A stretch of 64,000 nt of DNA from Qipengyuania polymorpha (GCF_019711435.1 NZ_JAIGNK010000002.1:310001-374000), one strand, 5' to 3'; shown: positions 47,029 through 55,969, numbered from the stretch's first letter. The notes: generated by a model from the sequence alone, not told the origin. A program made the numbers and translations.

Positions 47029-48303
47029 ATGAGCGGATTTTCCAAATCGGGCGGCATGCCCGGCAACCGCGACCCGTTCGCTGCCTATATCTGCGACGAG
47101 ACTGCGCTGGACGTCCTGCGCCCGGTGGTCATCGAACTCGGCTGGCAGCCGGAGAAGTGCAACAAGGGCGGCCTGCGTAACGCCGTCCAGTCGCTCTCGG
47201 TCTCGGCCAGCCCGAACATCCTGATGGTGGACCTGTCGGAAAGCGGCGACCCGCTCAACGACATCAACGCGCTGGCCGAGGTTTGCGAACCCGGCACGGT
47301 CGTGATCGCCATCGGCCAGGTCAACGACGTGCGCCTCTATCGCGACCTGCTCGCAAGCGGCATCCACGACTATCTCCTGAAGCCGCTGTCGGCCTCGGTC
47401 CTGCGCGACTCGCTCAATGCAGCGCAGCAGGTCTTCTCGGCACCGCGCGGCGGTGAAGCCGAAACGGTCAAGAGCCATATTTCGACCGCGATCATCGGCA
47501 CGCGCGGCGGTGTGGGTGCCTCCACCCTCGCCACCTCGCTCGCCTGGCACTACAGCGCCGACAAGCGCATGCCGACCGCACTGCTCGACCTCGACGTGCA
47601 CTTCGGCACCGGCGCGCTCACGCTCGACCTCGAGCCGGGCCGCGGCCTGACCGACGCGATCGACAACCCCAGCCGTATCGACGGGCTGTTCATCGAACGC
47701 GCCATGATCCGCGCGAACGACAACCTCGCCCTGCTCTCGGCCGAGGCTCCGATCAACTCGCCGCTGATGACCGACGGCGCGGCCTTCCTGCAGCTGCAGG
47801 AAGAATTCCGCCATGCCTTCGAGATGACGCTGGTCGATTTGCCGCGCAACATGCTGATCAACTTCCCGCATGTTCTCAACGACGTGAATGTCGGCGTGGT
47901 GGTCTGCGAAATGACGCTGGCTTCGGCCCGCGACACCATTCGCGTGCTGAGCTGGCTCAAGGCCAACGCCGGTCACGTGACCCCGCTGGTCGTCGCCAAC
48001 AAGGTCCAGCCGGGCACCGCCGAAATCAGCAAGGCCGATTTCGAAGCCTCGATCGAACGCAAGCTCGATGTCATCATCCCCTTCGACCAGAAGGGTGCCA
48101 GCGCGGCAGCCAAGCTCGGCAAGACCTTCATCGACGCCAACGGCTCGAGCAAGGTTTCCGGCGCCATCAAGCAGGTCGCCAGCAAGATCATCGGCCTCGG
48201 CGATGCCGACGGTGAAGGCGAAGGCGAAGACGGCGGCAAGAAGAAGTCCGGCGGGTTCGACCTCAAGGGTCTGCTCGGCAAGAAGGACAAGGCCGACGCC
48301 TGA
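47029..48303 (+). CDS. cpaE: Pilus assembly protein CpaE (MinD/ParA-like ATPase with receiver-like domain)
   Basis: The N-terminal 140 residues have a response-regulator-like fold (ILMVDLSESGDPLNDI; GIHDYLLKPLSASVLRDSL) and the rest a MinD/ParA ATPase domain. Its Walker A is degenerate, GTRGGVGAST (about 157-166), with Ala where the deviant Walker A has Lys; this is typical of CpaE. It helps position the pilus machine at the pole in Caulobacter. The tail is Lys/Gly-rich. The next gene should be cpaF, but tadB follows after 87 bases with a hairpin between. Confidence 0.93.
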   Translation: MSGFSKSGGMPGNRDPFAAYICDETALDVLRPVVIELGWQPEKCNKGGLRNAVQSLSVSASPNILMVDLSESGDPLNDINALAEVCEPGTVVIAIGQVNDVRLYRDLLASGIHDYLLKPLSASVLRDSLNAAQQVFSAPRGGEAETVKSHISTAIIGTRGGVGASTLATSLAWHYSADKRMPTALLDLDVHFGTGALTLDLEPGRGLTDAIDNPSRIDGLFIERAMIRANDNLALLSAEAPINSPLMTDGAAFLQLQEEFRHAFEMTLVDLPRNMLINFPHVLNDVNVGVVVCEMTLASARDTIRVLSWLKANAGHVTPLVVANKVQPGTAEISKADFEASIERKLDVIIPFDQKGASAAAKLGKTFIDANGSSKVSGAIKQVASKIIGLGDADGEGEGEDGGKKKSGGFDLKGLLGKKDKADA

Positions 48304-48315
48304 TACGCAAAAAGA

Positions 48316-48346
48316 GGAAGGGCGGGTCATCGGGAACCGCCCTTCC
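48316..48346 (+). terminator. Hairpin between cpaE and tadB
   Basis: GGAAGGGCGG (48316-48325) pairs perfectly with CCGCCCTTCC (48337-48346) around an 11-base loop, starting 13 bases after the cpaE stop. No T-run follows, so it may act as an attenuator or mRNA stability element rather than a full terminator. It sits where cpaF is found in classical loci. Confidence 0.5.
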
Positions 48347-48390
48347 CCCACAATTTCGAAGTTTTGAACGCACGGGACGGAGTAGGTTAG

Positions 48391-49362
48391 ATGAACATGA
48401 TACAGCTTGTGATGCTTGCTGGCGGTGTCCTGGTCCTGCTCGTCCTGGCATATGCAGCCTTCGCCGGCCCCAATGCCGCCAAGGCCAGCCAGCGCCGTCT
48501 CCAGCAGGTCCGTTTCCGTCACTCGGAAAGCACCGACGCCAAGGTGGAATCGCAGCTGAAGAAGGCGATTGCCGCGCGCAAGCCCAAGAAGTTCACCAAG
48601 GCGGGTTCGGGCTCGCGCGTCGAAGCGCTGGCTATGCGGCTCGACCGGACCGGCAAGGGCTGGACGCTGAGCCAGTATACCTACGCCTGCGTCGGCGTCG
48701 GTCTGGTCGTGGCCGTGGTCCTGTTCCTGCGCACCGCCTCGCTGCCGCTGTCCTTCGCAATCGGCGTTGCTGCGGGTGCGGGTATCCCCCACTTCATCGT
48801 GGGACGCGCAATCAAGAGCCGCACCAACAAGTTCAACACGAAATTTGCCGACGCTATCGAATTGCTCGTACGCGGCCTGCGCTCGGGTCTGCCCGTCACC
48901 GAGACCCTCAACGTGGTCTCGCAGGAAGTCCCCGGCCCCGTGGGCGAGGAATTCAAGGGCATCGTCGAGCGTATCAAGATCGGTCGCACGATGGAGGAAT
49001 CGCTCCAGGAAACCGCCGACCGCCTCGGCATCCCCGAATTCAACTTCTTCTGCATCACGCTCGCGATCCAGCGCGAAACCGGTGGTAACCTTGCCGAGAC
49101 GCTGTCGAACCTCGGCGACGTGCTGCGCAAACGCTCGCAGATGAAGCTCAAGATCAAGGCGATGAGCTCGGAATCGAAAGCTTCCGCCTACATCGTCGGC
49201 GCCCTGCCCTTCATCGTCTTCATGCTCATCTGGTGGGTGAACCCGGGCTATCTCGGTGGCTTCTTCACCGACGACCGCCTCATCGTGGCGGGCATCGGCG
49301 GGCTTGTCTGGATGAGCATCGGCGCCTTCATCATGGCCAAGATGGTCAGCTTCGAAATCTAA
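48391..49362 (+). CDS. tadB: Inner-membrane platform protein TadB (T2SSF family)
   Basis: TadB and TadC form the inner-membrane platform of the Flp pilus on which the CpaF ATPase acts. The 323-residue product has an N-terminal helix, a helix pair near 100-135 and a C-terminal pair (about 265-320). The T2SSF domain includes LVRGLRSGLPVTETLNVV and ETGGNLAETLSNLGDVLRKR (two successive parts). ATGs at 48391 and 48397 are both usable. It is followed by tadC after 22 bases. Confidence 0.94.
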   Translation: MNMIQLVMLAGGVLVLLVLAYAAFAGPNAAKASQRRLQQVRFRHSESTDAKVESQLKKAIAARKPKKFTKAGSGSRVEALAMRLDRTGKGWTLSQYTYACVGVGLVVAVVLFLRTASLPLSFAIGVAAGAGIPHFIVGRAIKSRTNKFNTKFADAIELLVRGLRSGLPVTETLNVVSQEVPGPVGEEFKGIVERIKIGRTMEESLQETADRLGIPEFNFFCITLAIQRETGGNLAETLSNLGDVLRKRSQMKLKIKAMSSESKASAYIVGALPFIVFMLIWWVNPGYLGGFFTDDRLIVAGIGGLVWMSIGAFIMAKMVSFEI

Positions 49363-49384
49363 CCGACCGAGGGATCAAAAAATC

Positions 49385-50368
49385 ATGGAATCCGGCCCAA
49401 CGCTCCTAGGTTTCGACGTCATCCTCGTCGGTTCGATCCTTGCCGGGATCGCGGCAATGGCGGTGCTCTTCGCCATCTACACCGCGGTCACGATCAAGGA
49501 TCCGATGCAGAAGCGCGTGAAAGCGCTCGAGGGACGGCGCGAGGAACTCAAACTCGGCCTCGTCACGGCCAGCGCCAAGAAGCGCACCAGCCTCGTGCGC
49601 AAGTCGGGCACCACCGACAAGGTGCGCGACACGCTCAAGGACATGAAGGTCCTGCAGGCGAGCCAGGTCGAAATGATGCAGCAGAAGCTGGCCTGGGCCG
49701 GTTTCCGCAACAAGGAAGTCGCCGTCCTGCTGATCGGCCTGCGCATGGTCGCGCCGATCATCCTCGGCATGGTCGCCGCCATCCTGCTCTATGTCGTCGA
49801 GATCTTCCCCGACTGGGAATTCAAGCGTGTTGCAGCGCTGTCGGCTGCGGTCTTCATCGGCTACAAGGGACCGGAGATCTATCTCAAGAATATCGCCAAC
49901 AAGCGCACCGATGCCATCCGCAAGGGCCTTCCCGACGCGCTCGACCTGCTGGTCATTTGCGCCGAGGCCGGCCTGACCGTCGACGCCGCGTTCAACCGCG
50001 TGGCCAAGGAACTGGGCCGCGCCTATCCTGAACTCGGCGACGAATTCGCGCTGACCGCCATCGAGCTCTCATTCCTCAACGAACGCAAGAAGGCCTTCGA
50101 CAATCTCGCCTATCGCGTGAACCTCGAAGCGGTGAAGGGCGTGGTCACGACCATGATCCAGACCGAACGCTACGGTACGCCGCTAGCATCGGCACTGCGC
50201 GTGCTCTCGGCGGAATTCCGTAACGAGCGCATGATGCGTGCAGAAGAAAAGGCAGCCCGCCTGCCGGCCATCATGACCATCCCGCTGATCATGTTCATCC
50301 TGCCGGTCCTGTTCATCTTCATCCTCGGACCCGCAGCCTGTTCGATTGCCGACGCCTTCTCGATGTAG
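49385..50368 (+). CDS. tadC: Inner-membrane platform protein TadC (T2SSF family)
   Basis: The 327-residue partner of TadB has the same T2SSF layout: an N-terminal helix (about 8-30), a central helix pair (about 118-160), the conserved LPDALDLLVICAEAGLTVDAA region (two parts, about 186-206) and a C-terminal helix pair near 295-320. It ends the pilus gene run; no tadD, tadE or tadG follows. A strong hairpin with TTT lies 39 bases downstream. Confidence 0.94.
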   Translation: MESGPTLLGFDVILVGSILAGIAAMAVLFAIYTAVTIKDPMQKRVKALEGRREELKLGLVTASAKKRTSLVRKSGTTDKVRDTLKDMKVLQASQVEMMQQKLAWAGFRNKEVAVLLIGLRMVAPIILGMVAAILLYVVEIFPDWEFKRVAALSAAVFIGYKGPEIYLKNIANKRTDAIRKGLPDALDLLVICAEAGLTVDAAFNRVAKELGRAYPELGDEFALTAIELSFLNERKKAFDNLAYRVNLEAVKGVVTTMIQTERYGTPLASALRVLSAEFRNERMMRAEEKAARLPAIMTIPLIMFILPVLFIFILGPAACSIADAFSM

Positions 50369-50407
50369 GCAAGGCAGCCGGAAGGCAGAAAACCGAAGGA
50401 AGCGAGG

Positions 50408-50439
50408 GCCTCGCCGACTGTCCTAGTCGGCGAGGCTTT
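50408..50439. terminator. Bidirectional terminator between tadC and marR
   Basis: GCCTCGCCGACT (50408-50419) and AGTCGGCGAGGC (50425-50436) form a perfect 12-bp stem with a five-base loop, followed by TTT. The stop codon of the convergent MarR gene lies in the loop, so one arm is coding sequence. It can serve both the pilus operon and the regulator gene. Confidence 0.7.
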
Positions 50440-50893
50440 CTGCATCGAAGTCCCCGGCATTTTCGCGCAGGCGCGCCAGCATGTCGCGCATCTGCGCCTG
50501 CTCTTCCTCGTTGAGGACCGAGAACAGCTCTTCCTCGATGGCCAGCGCCAGCGGCATGATGCCGGCGTGCACCGCCCTGCCCTCTGCCGTGAGTTCGAGG
50601 AGGTGCGAGCGACCGTCTTTCGCATTGGGCTTGCGCTCCGCGAGCCCGCGGCTTTCCAGCGTCTTGCAGGCGCGGTTGACCGGCACCTTGTCCATCAGCG
50701 TCATCTGCGACAGCTCGCGCTGCGTGGTCGGCCCGCTATCGCCCAGCACCGCCATGATGCGCCACTCGGTGGTCTTCAGCGCGAAACGCTTGCGATACTG
50801 CTCTGCAATCCGGGTCGAGACCGCGTTGGACGCGACCGAGAGCTGGTAGGGCAGGAAGTCGGCGAGGCGCTTGGCGGGCTTGCGTGCAGTCAT
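50423..50893 (-). CDS. MarR-family transcriptional regulator
   Basis: The 156-residue protein has the MarR winged helix-turn-helix: recognition region TTQRELSQMTLMDKVPVNRACKTLESRGL (read in two parts, about 54-82) and the wing RKPNAKDGRSHLLELT (about 85-100). The flanking helices for dimerisation are present. MarR proteins usually repress nearby genes in response to small phenolic or lipophilic ligands. The enoyl-CoA hydratase gene lies just upstream on the same strand with a 65-base gap. The ATG at 50893 is preferred to much longer open frame. Confidence 0.88.
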   Translation of the reverse strand: MTARKPAKRLADFLPYQLSVASNAVSTRIAEQYRKRFALKTTEWRIMAVLGDSGPTTQRELSQMTLMDKVPVNRACKTLESRGLAERKPNAKDGRSHLLELTAEGRAVHAGIMPLALAIEEELFSVLNEEEQAQMRDMLARLRENAGDFDAESLAD

Positions 50894-50958
50894 GACGCCT
50901 AGCTGTAACCCGCTTGTCGCACTTGGCAAGGTTTCGCCTGTGACTATTACACTTGCAA

Positions 50959-51831
50959 CTACTCGAAGCCCGGCTCGTCCCACCAGGGATAGAAGTCGGG
51001 CATGTCCTCGCTGACAGTGTCGGGATAGGCGGGCGAACGCTTCTCGAGGAAGCTTGCGATACCCTCTTTGGCATCGGCACTCCGGCTCAGGCGATAGATG
51101 GAGCGGCTGTCGATCCTGTGCGCCATCATCGGATGCTCGGTGGCAGACAGGCGCCACAGCATCGCGCGGGTCATGCTGACCGAAACGGCAGAAGTGTTGT
51201 CGGCGATTTCGCGCGCCAGCCCCACGGCCGCATCCATCAGCTCTGCCTGCGGGTGGACCGAGCGCACCAGCCCGCGCTCCTTGGCCTCGGCGGCGTCGAA
51301 CACGCGGCCCGTCATGCACCATTCGAGCGCGGTCTGCATGCCGACCAGCCGCGGGAGGAACCAGCTGGAAGCCGCCTCGGGCGTGATGCCGCGCCGGGCA
51401 AATACGAAGCCGAAACGCGCATTGTCACTGCAAAGGCGGATATCGAACGGCAGCTGCATCGTCGCGCCAACGCCCACCGCAACGCCGTTGCAGGCGCCTA
51501 TCAGCGGCTTCATCGAATTGAACAGCCGCAAGACCAGCCGCCCGCCCCCGTCGCGCACGCGCTCGTCGGAAAGATCCTCGACCGGATTGGGATCGGAGAA
51601 GACGTGCCCACCGCCCTCGGGTCTCAAATCGGCCCCGGCGCAGAAGGCACGGTCGCCGTGGCCCGTGACGATGACCGCACGCACGCTGTCGTCGGCATCG
51701 GTCACGTCGAGCGCCTCGATGAATTCCTGCATCATCACGCGGGTGAAGGCATTCATCTTCTCGGGCCGGTGGAGCGTCACCGTGGCAATGCCATCGGCGA
51801 TGTCGAGCTTGATTTGCGTGAAGTCGGTCAT
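50959..51831 (-). CDS. Enoyl-CoA hydratase/isomerase family protein (crotonase)
   Basis: This is a 290-residue crotonase-fold enzyme acting on acyl-CoA. The CoA-binding/oxyanion motifs are FCAGADLRPEG (about 63-73) and a second oxyanion segment GVAVGVGATMQLPFDIRL (about 115-132). The first catalytic Glu of classical hydratase lies in a different context here, so isomerase or other acyl-CoA activity is possible. A long C-terminal tail ends PWWDEPGFE. Next to marR and not far from the thiolase/SDR pair, it may take part in fatty acid or side-chain degradation. Confidence 0.86.
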   Translation of the reverse strand: MTDFTQIKLDIADGIATVTLHRPEKMNAFTRVMMQEFIEALDVTDADDSVRAVIVTGHGDRAFCAGADLRPEGGGHVFSDPNPVEDLSDERVRDGGGRLVLRLFNSMKPLIGACNGVAVGVGATMQLPFDIRLCSDNARFGFVFARRGITPEAASSWFLPRLVGMQTALEWCMTGRVFDAAEAKERGLVRSVHPQAELMDAAVGLAREIADNTSAVSVSMTRAMLWRLSATEHPMMAHRIDSRSIYRLSRSADAKEGIASFLEKRSPAYPDTVSEDMPDFYPWWDEPGFE

Positions 51832-51856
51832 TGGGATTTCTCTCCTTCGGTCCCCT

Positions 51857-51884
51857 CAGGATGGAACACTTGGAACACGGTCCT
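51857..51884. repeat. 28-base repeat, intergenic copy
   Basis: This is the inverted counterpart of 17974-18001, matching at 26 of 28 bases. It lies 26 bases upstream of the enoyl-CoA hydratase start codon, in a 206-base gap before the phosphofructokinase gene. TGGAACA occurs twice within it with a two-base spacer. Confidence 0.75.
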
Positions 51885-52037
51885 GCGGCAAAATCCATCC
51901 CTCTCGCACATTGCGCAAAGCAGGGCAGGTGGATGAGGGGTAAGCGTAGGCTTGCCGGTAGGAAAGCGCCGCCTTTGCATTCGTAGTCATTCGAGGCGGC
52001 TCTGGCCTTCGTCCCCTACCCTTGCCACAAGTCCGCC

Positions 52038-53237
52038 ATGGGAGAGAAAACCGTAGCCATGCTCACCGCCGGGGGCCTTGCGCCCTGCCTGTCCTCCGCT
52101 GTCGGGGGGCTCATCGAGCGGTACAGCGAAATCGCGCCCGATGTGCGCATCGTCGCCTATCGCAACGGCTATGCCGGCTTGCTGACGGGCAACTTGATCG
52201 AAGCCACCGACGAGGTGCGCGCCAATGCGGGCCGCCTCCACGCCTTCGGCGGCAGCCCCATCGGCAACAGCCGCGTCAAGCTCACCAATGTCGAGGACTG
52301 CGTGAAGCGCGGTCTGGTCAAGGAAGGCGAGGACCCTCTGGCGGTGGCCGCCGAGCAGCTGAAGCGCGACGGCGTCGACATCCTCCACACCATCGGCGGG
52401 GACGACACCAACACCGCCGCCGCCGACCTGAAGGCGCATCTTGCGGCAATCGGTTCGGACCTTACCGTGGTCGGCCTGCCCAAAACCATCGACAACGACG
52501 TCGTACCAATCCGCCAGTCATTGGGCGCATGGACCGCTGCCGAGCAGGGCGCGCTCTATGCCCGCAACATCATCGCCGAATTTTCCGCCAATCCGAACAT
52601 GCTCATCGTGCACGAAGTGATGGGCAGGAACTGCGGATGGCTGACCGCTGCCACTGCCCGCGCACACCATGAATGGGTCGGCACCGCGCCGTTTGCCGAA
52701 TGGGTCGACAATGCCGCCGCGCGCTGGGACGTGCACGGGGTCTATATCCCGGAACGTGCTTTCGATCTGGCAACCGAAACCGAACGCCTGCGCGGCATCA
52801 TGGACGAACATGGCGGGGTCAACCTGTTCGTTTCCGAAGGGGCCGGCGCGCGTGAAATCATCGCCGAGATGGAGGCTGCAGGCGAAGAGGTCCCCCGCGA
52901 TGCCTTCGGCCATGTGAAGCTCGACAAGATCAATCCGGGCCAGTGGCTGGCGGACCGTTTTGCGGCAGAACTGGGCGCGGAAAAGGTGCTGGTGCAGAAG
53001 AGCGGCTACTTCTCCCGCTCGGCCCCTGCCAACGCATCGGACCGCGAACTGATTGCCCATTGCACCCGCCTCGCCGTCGATGCTGCGCTCGAAGGCACCA
53101 GCGGCGTGGTCGGCCATGACGAGGAGCGCGGCGACGATCTGCGCGTCATCGAGTTCGACCGCATCAAGGGCGGCAAGGCGTTCGACGTGACGCAGAGCTG
53201 GTTCCGCGAATTGCTCCAGGACCTCGGCCAGGCCTGA
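52038..53237 (+). CDS. Phosphofructokinase, probably pyrophosphate-dependent
   Basis: The 399-residue protein interconverts fructose 6-phosphate and fructose 1,6-bisphosphate. The phosphoryl-donor loop reads GGDDT (120-124); the second Asp, where ATP-PFKs have Gly, is characteristic of PPi-dependent enzymes. The catalytic loop PKTIDND (149-155) has the PKT start also typical of that class. The motif MGRNCGW binds substrate. PPi-PFK is reversible, so it can serve gluconeogenesis or glycolysis. The gene stands alone, divergent from the hydratase. Confidence 0.9.
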   Translation: MGEKTVAMLTAGGLAPCLSSAVGGLIERYSEIAPDVRIVAYRNGYAGLLTGNLIEATDEVRANAGRLHAFGGSPIGNSRVKLTNVEDCVKRGLVKEGEDPLAVAAEQLKRDGVDILHTIGGDDTNTAAADLKAHLAAIGSDLTVVGLPKTIDNDVVPIRQSLGAWTAAEQGALYARNIIAEFSANPNMLIVHEVMGRNCGWLTAATARAHHEWVGTAPFAEWVDNAAARWDVHGVYIPERAFDLATETERLRGIMDEHGGVNLFVSEGAGAREIIAEMEAAGEEVPRDAFGHVKLDKINPGQWLADRFAAELGAEKVLVQKSGYFSRSAPANASDRELIAHCTRLAVDAALEGTSGVVGHDEERGDDLRVIEFDRIKGGKAFDVTQSWFRELLQDLGQA

Positions 53238-53301
53238 GCCTGGATTACGCGAGGAACAGGCCCGCCTGTGACCGGTTCATCCGGCAACACAGGAGACAAT
53301 C

Positions 53302-53901
53302 ATGAAAATACTCGTCGCCGGAGCCACCGGCAACACCGGCACGCGGCTGGTCAGGGAGCTTCAAAGCCGCGGCCATGACACCGTTGCGCTGGTCCGTTCA
53401 TCTTCGGACACCAGCGATTTGCCCGAAGATGTCACGCTTCGCGAAGGTGATCTGACCGACCTTCAGGACGACGTCACCGACGGCTGCGAAGTGGTGATTT
53501 TCGCCGCCGGGTCGGGCGGCGACACGAGCGCAGAAATGACCGACAAGGTCGACCGCGATGGCGCTATCAAGCTCATCGACATTGCCGACAAAAGCGACGT
53601 TCGCCGCTTCGTGATGCTGAGTTCGGTCGGCGCGGACAATCCCGACCCCGACAGCGACCTTGCGCATTATCTCGAGGCGAAACACGCCGCCGACGAACAC
53701 CTGAAGCAAAGCAGTCTCGAATACGCCATCCTGCGCCCGGTCGCGCTCACCGATGACGGGCCGACTGGCTCGGTGATGCTGGGCGATGACGTCGACCCCA
53801 AGGGCAAGGCGGCGCGCGGCGATGTGGCGCAGTTGCTCGCCGACGCGGCCGAGCAGGACGAGTGGACCGGCTCGATAAAGATGATGGAAACGGCCTACTA
53901 A
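53302..53901 (+). CDS. NAD(P)-binding protein, atypical SDR (NmrA/SDR_a5-like)
   Basis: The 199-residue protein has a Rossmann start MKILVAGATGNTGTRLVREL, the GATGNTG loop of the atypical SDR group. It also has VMLSSVGAD (about 108-116) and a HYLEAKHAADEHL segment with a Tyr-x3-Lys-like pair (Y126, K130). Members act as NAD(P)H-binding reductases or redox sensors; no substrate can be assigned. The product is small and lacks a large substrate domain. A strong terminator follows. Confidence 0.83.
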   Translation: MKILVAGATGNTGTRLVRELQSRGHDTVALVRSSSDTSDLPEDVTLREGDLTDLQDDVTDGCEVVIFAAGSGGDTSAEMTDKVDRDGAIKLIDIADKSDVRRFVMLSSVGADNPDPDSDLAHYLEAKHAADEHLKQSSLEYAILRPVALTDDGPTGSVMLGDDVDPKGKAARGDVAQLLADAAEQDEWTGSIKMMETAY

Positions 53902-53920
53902 ACGGCCTCGACCAAACGCA

Positions 53921-53958
53921 AAACGCCGCCCGTTCCAAGTTTGGGGCGGGCGGCGTTT
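53921..53958. terminator. Bidirectional terminator
   Basis: AAACGCCGCCCG (53921-53932) pairs with CGGGCGGCGTTT (53947-53958) perfectly over 12 bp, with A-rich and T-rich flanks on the two sides. It lies between convergent genes ending at 53901 and 53984 and can stop transcription from both. Confidence 0.8.
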
Positions 53959-53983
53959 GCTTGTTCAGGCGAACTTGCGGCGC

Positions 53984-54769
53984 TTAACGCGGCGCCATGC
54001 GGATTGCGCCGTCGAGACGGACGTCTTCGCCGTTGAAATAGTCGCACTCGATCATGGTCATGGCGAGCTGCGCGTATTCGCTCGGATTGCCGAGGCGCTT
54101 GGGGAACGGGACCGAAGCGGCCAGCGCGTCCTTCACCTGCGGCGGGGCAGCGTTCATCAGCGGGGTGTTGAAGATGCCCGGCAGGATGGTGTTCACGCGG
54201 ATGCCCTCATTCATCAGGTCGCGTGCGATGGGCAGCGTCATGCCGATCACGCCGCCCTTCGATGCCGAATAGGCGGCCTGGCCGATCTGGCCGTCTTCAC
54301 CGGCCACCGAGGCGGTGTTGACGATCGCGCCGCGCGCGCCGTCGTCGTTCAGCGGGTCCAGCGTCATCATGCCCGCTGCCGATTTGGCGATGCAGCGGAA
54401 GGTGCCGATGAGGTTCACCTGGATGACGAATTCGAAGGCCTGCATCGGGAAGTGGCTGATTTCGCCGGTCTGCTTGTCGCGCTTGGCGGTCTTGATGGCG
54501 TTGCCGATGCCGGCACAGTTGACGAGGATGCGTTCCTGTCCGTGCGCTTCGCGCGCCTTGGCGAAACCGGCGTCGACGTCCTCGTCGCTCATCACATTGA
54601 CCTTGCAGAAGATGCCGCCGATGTCCTTGGCGACCGCCTCGCCCTTTTCTTCGTTCATGTCGAAGATGGCGACCTTGGCACCCTTGGCTGCGATGGCGCG
54701 GGCGGTGGCTTCACCAAGGCCCGATGCGCCGCCGGTGACGACTGCGGGGGTATTGCTGCTGACTTCCAT
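53984..54769 (-). CDS. SDR dehydrogenase, 3-hydroxyacyl-CoA dehydrogenase type II-like
   Basis: This 261-residue classical SDR has the cofactor motif TGGASGLGEATARA (about 12-25), an Asp after beta-2 (IFDMNEE, favouring NAD), NCAGIGNA (about 84-91) and the catalytic pair in AAYSASKGG (about 165-173). The long insert AKRDKQTGEISHFPMQAFEFV (two parts) and PGIFNTPLM are hallmarks of the HSD17B10/HADH2-like branch that oxidises 3-hydroxyacyl-CoA. It follows the thiolase gene by 27 bases, so the two probably act in sequence in beta-oxidation. Confidence 0.88.
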   Translation of the reverse strand: MEVSSNTPAVVTGGASGLGEATARAIAAKGAKVAIFDMNEEKGEAVAKDIGGIFCKVNVMSDEDVDAGFAKAREAHGQERILVNCAGIGNAIKTAKRDKQTGEISHFPMQAFEFVIQVNLIGTFRCIAKSAAGMMTLDPLNDDGARGAIVNTASVAGEDGQIGQAAYSASKGGVIGMTLPIARDLMNEGIRVNTILPGIFNTPLMNAAPPQVKDALAASVPFPKRLGNPSEYAQLAMTMIECDYFNGEDVRLDGAIRMAPR

Positions 54770-54796
54770 TTCAGATTTCCTCTCGAATGGGGATAA

Positions 54797-55969
54797 TTAA
54801 AGCGCCTCTACGATAGTGACGTTGGCGACACCGCCGCCTTCGCACATCGTCTGGAGGCCGTATTTCTTGCCGCGCGCCTTCAGCGCGTGGACCAGCGTGG
54901 CCATGAGCTTGGTGCCCGATGCACCCAAGGGATGGCCGAGCGCAATAGCGCCGCCGTTGACATTGAGCTTTTCCGGGTCCGCTCCGGTGTGCTTGAGCCA
55001 TGCGAGCGGCACGGGCGCGAAGGCTTCGTTGACTTCGAACAGGTCGATGTCGGAAATTGTCATTCCCGCCCGCTCCAGGGCGCGGTCGGTCGCGAACAGC
55101 GGCTCTTCGAGCATGATGACCGGGTCGCCCGCAGTGACAGTGAGGTTGTGAATGCGCGCGAGCGGCGTGAGGCCGTATTCCTTGAGGGCTTTCTCGCTGA
55201 CCACCAGCACCGCGCTCGACCCGTCGCAAATCTGGCTGCTCGAGGCGGCCGTGATGGTGCCCTCGGGGCTCAGCAGCTTGACCGACTGGATGCTTTCAAG
55301 CGTCGCGTCGAAACGAATGCCCTCGTCCACCGTGTGCATCTCGGTGCCTTCGGGCGTCTCGATCTCGACCGGCACGATTTCCGCCTCGAACGCGCCCGCA
55401 CGGGTGGCTTCGATGGCCTTCTGGTGGCTCGCCAGCGCGAAGCGGTCTAGGTCGTCCTTGGTGAAGCCGTGCTTCTTGACGATCATCTCGGCGCCCATGA
55501 ACTGCGACCACTGGATACCGGGGTATTTCTCTTCGAGACCGGGCGATTTGTAGTTCCCCAGCCCCTCCTTCATGTGGAACATCGCGGTCGAGCCCATCGG
55601 CACGCGGGTCATGCTTTCGACCCCGCTGGCGATGACGACATCCTGAGTCCCGCTCATCACCGCCTGCGCGGCAAACTGGATGGCCTGTTGCGAGGAGCCG
55701 CACTGACGGTCGATGGTGACGGCAGGAACGCCTTCGCCCAGATGCTTCGAGGCAAGGACGGCGTTGCGTCCCACCTGCATCGCCTGTTCGCCGCCCTGGC
55801 TGACACAGCCCATGACGACATCGTCGATCGCTTTCGCTTCCAGCCCCGAACGCTCCATCACGGCGTCGAGAGACTTGGCCGCGAGGTCGACCGGATGCAC
55901 GCCGGCAAGCCTGCCTCCACGGCGTCCGCCTGCGGTCCTGACGGCTTCGACGATATAGGCTTCGGGCAT
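54797..55969 (-). CDS. Acetyl-CoA acyltransferase (thiolase)
   Basis: This 390-residue thiolase cleaves 3-ketoacyl-CoA with CoA. The nucleophile is C90 in DRQCGSSQQA. The catalytic histidine lies in GHPLGASGTK (about 346-355) and the second cysteine in CEGGGVAN (about 376-383). The family start MPEAYIVEAVRTAGG is clean, with AGAGAGGA-like SD upstream. It is probably FadA/acetyl-CoA acyltransferase rather than a biosynthetic PhaA type, judged by context with the HADH2-like SDR. Confidence 0.93.
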   Translation of the reverse strand: MPEAYIVEAVRTAGGRRGGRLAGVHPVDLAAKSLDAVMERSGLEAKAIDDVVMGCVSQGGEQAMQVGRNAVLASKHLGEGVPAVTIDRQCGSSQQAIQFAAQAVMSGTQDVVIASGVESMTRVPMGSTAMFHMKEGLGNYKSPGLEEKYPGIQWSQFMGAEMIVKKHGFTKDDLDRFALASHQKAIEATRAGAFEAEIVPVEIETPEGTEMHTVDEGIRFDATLESIQSVKLLSPEGTITAASSSQICDGSSAVLVVSEKALKEYGLTPLARIHNLTVTAGDPVIMLEEPLFATDRALERAGMTISDIDLFEVNEAFAPVPLAWLKHTGADPEKLNVNGGAIALGHPLGASGTKLMATLVHALKARGKKYGLQTMCEGGGVANVTIVEAL

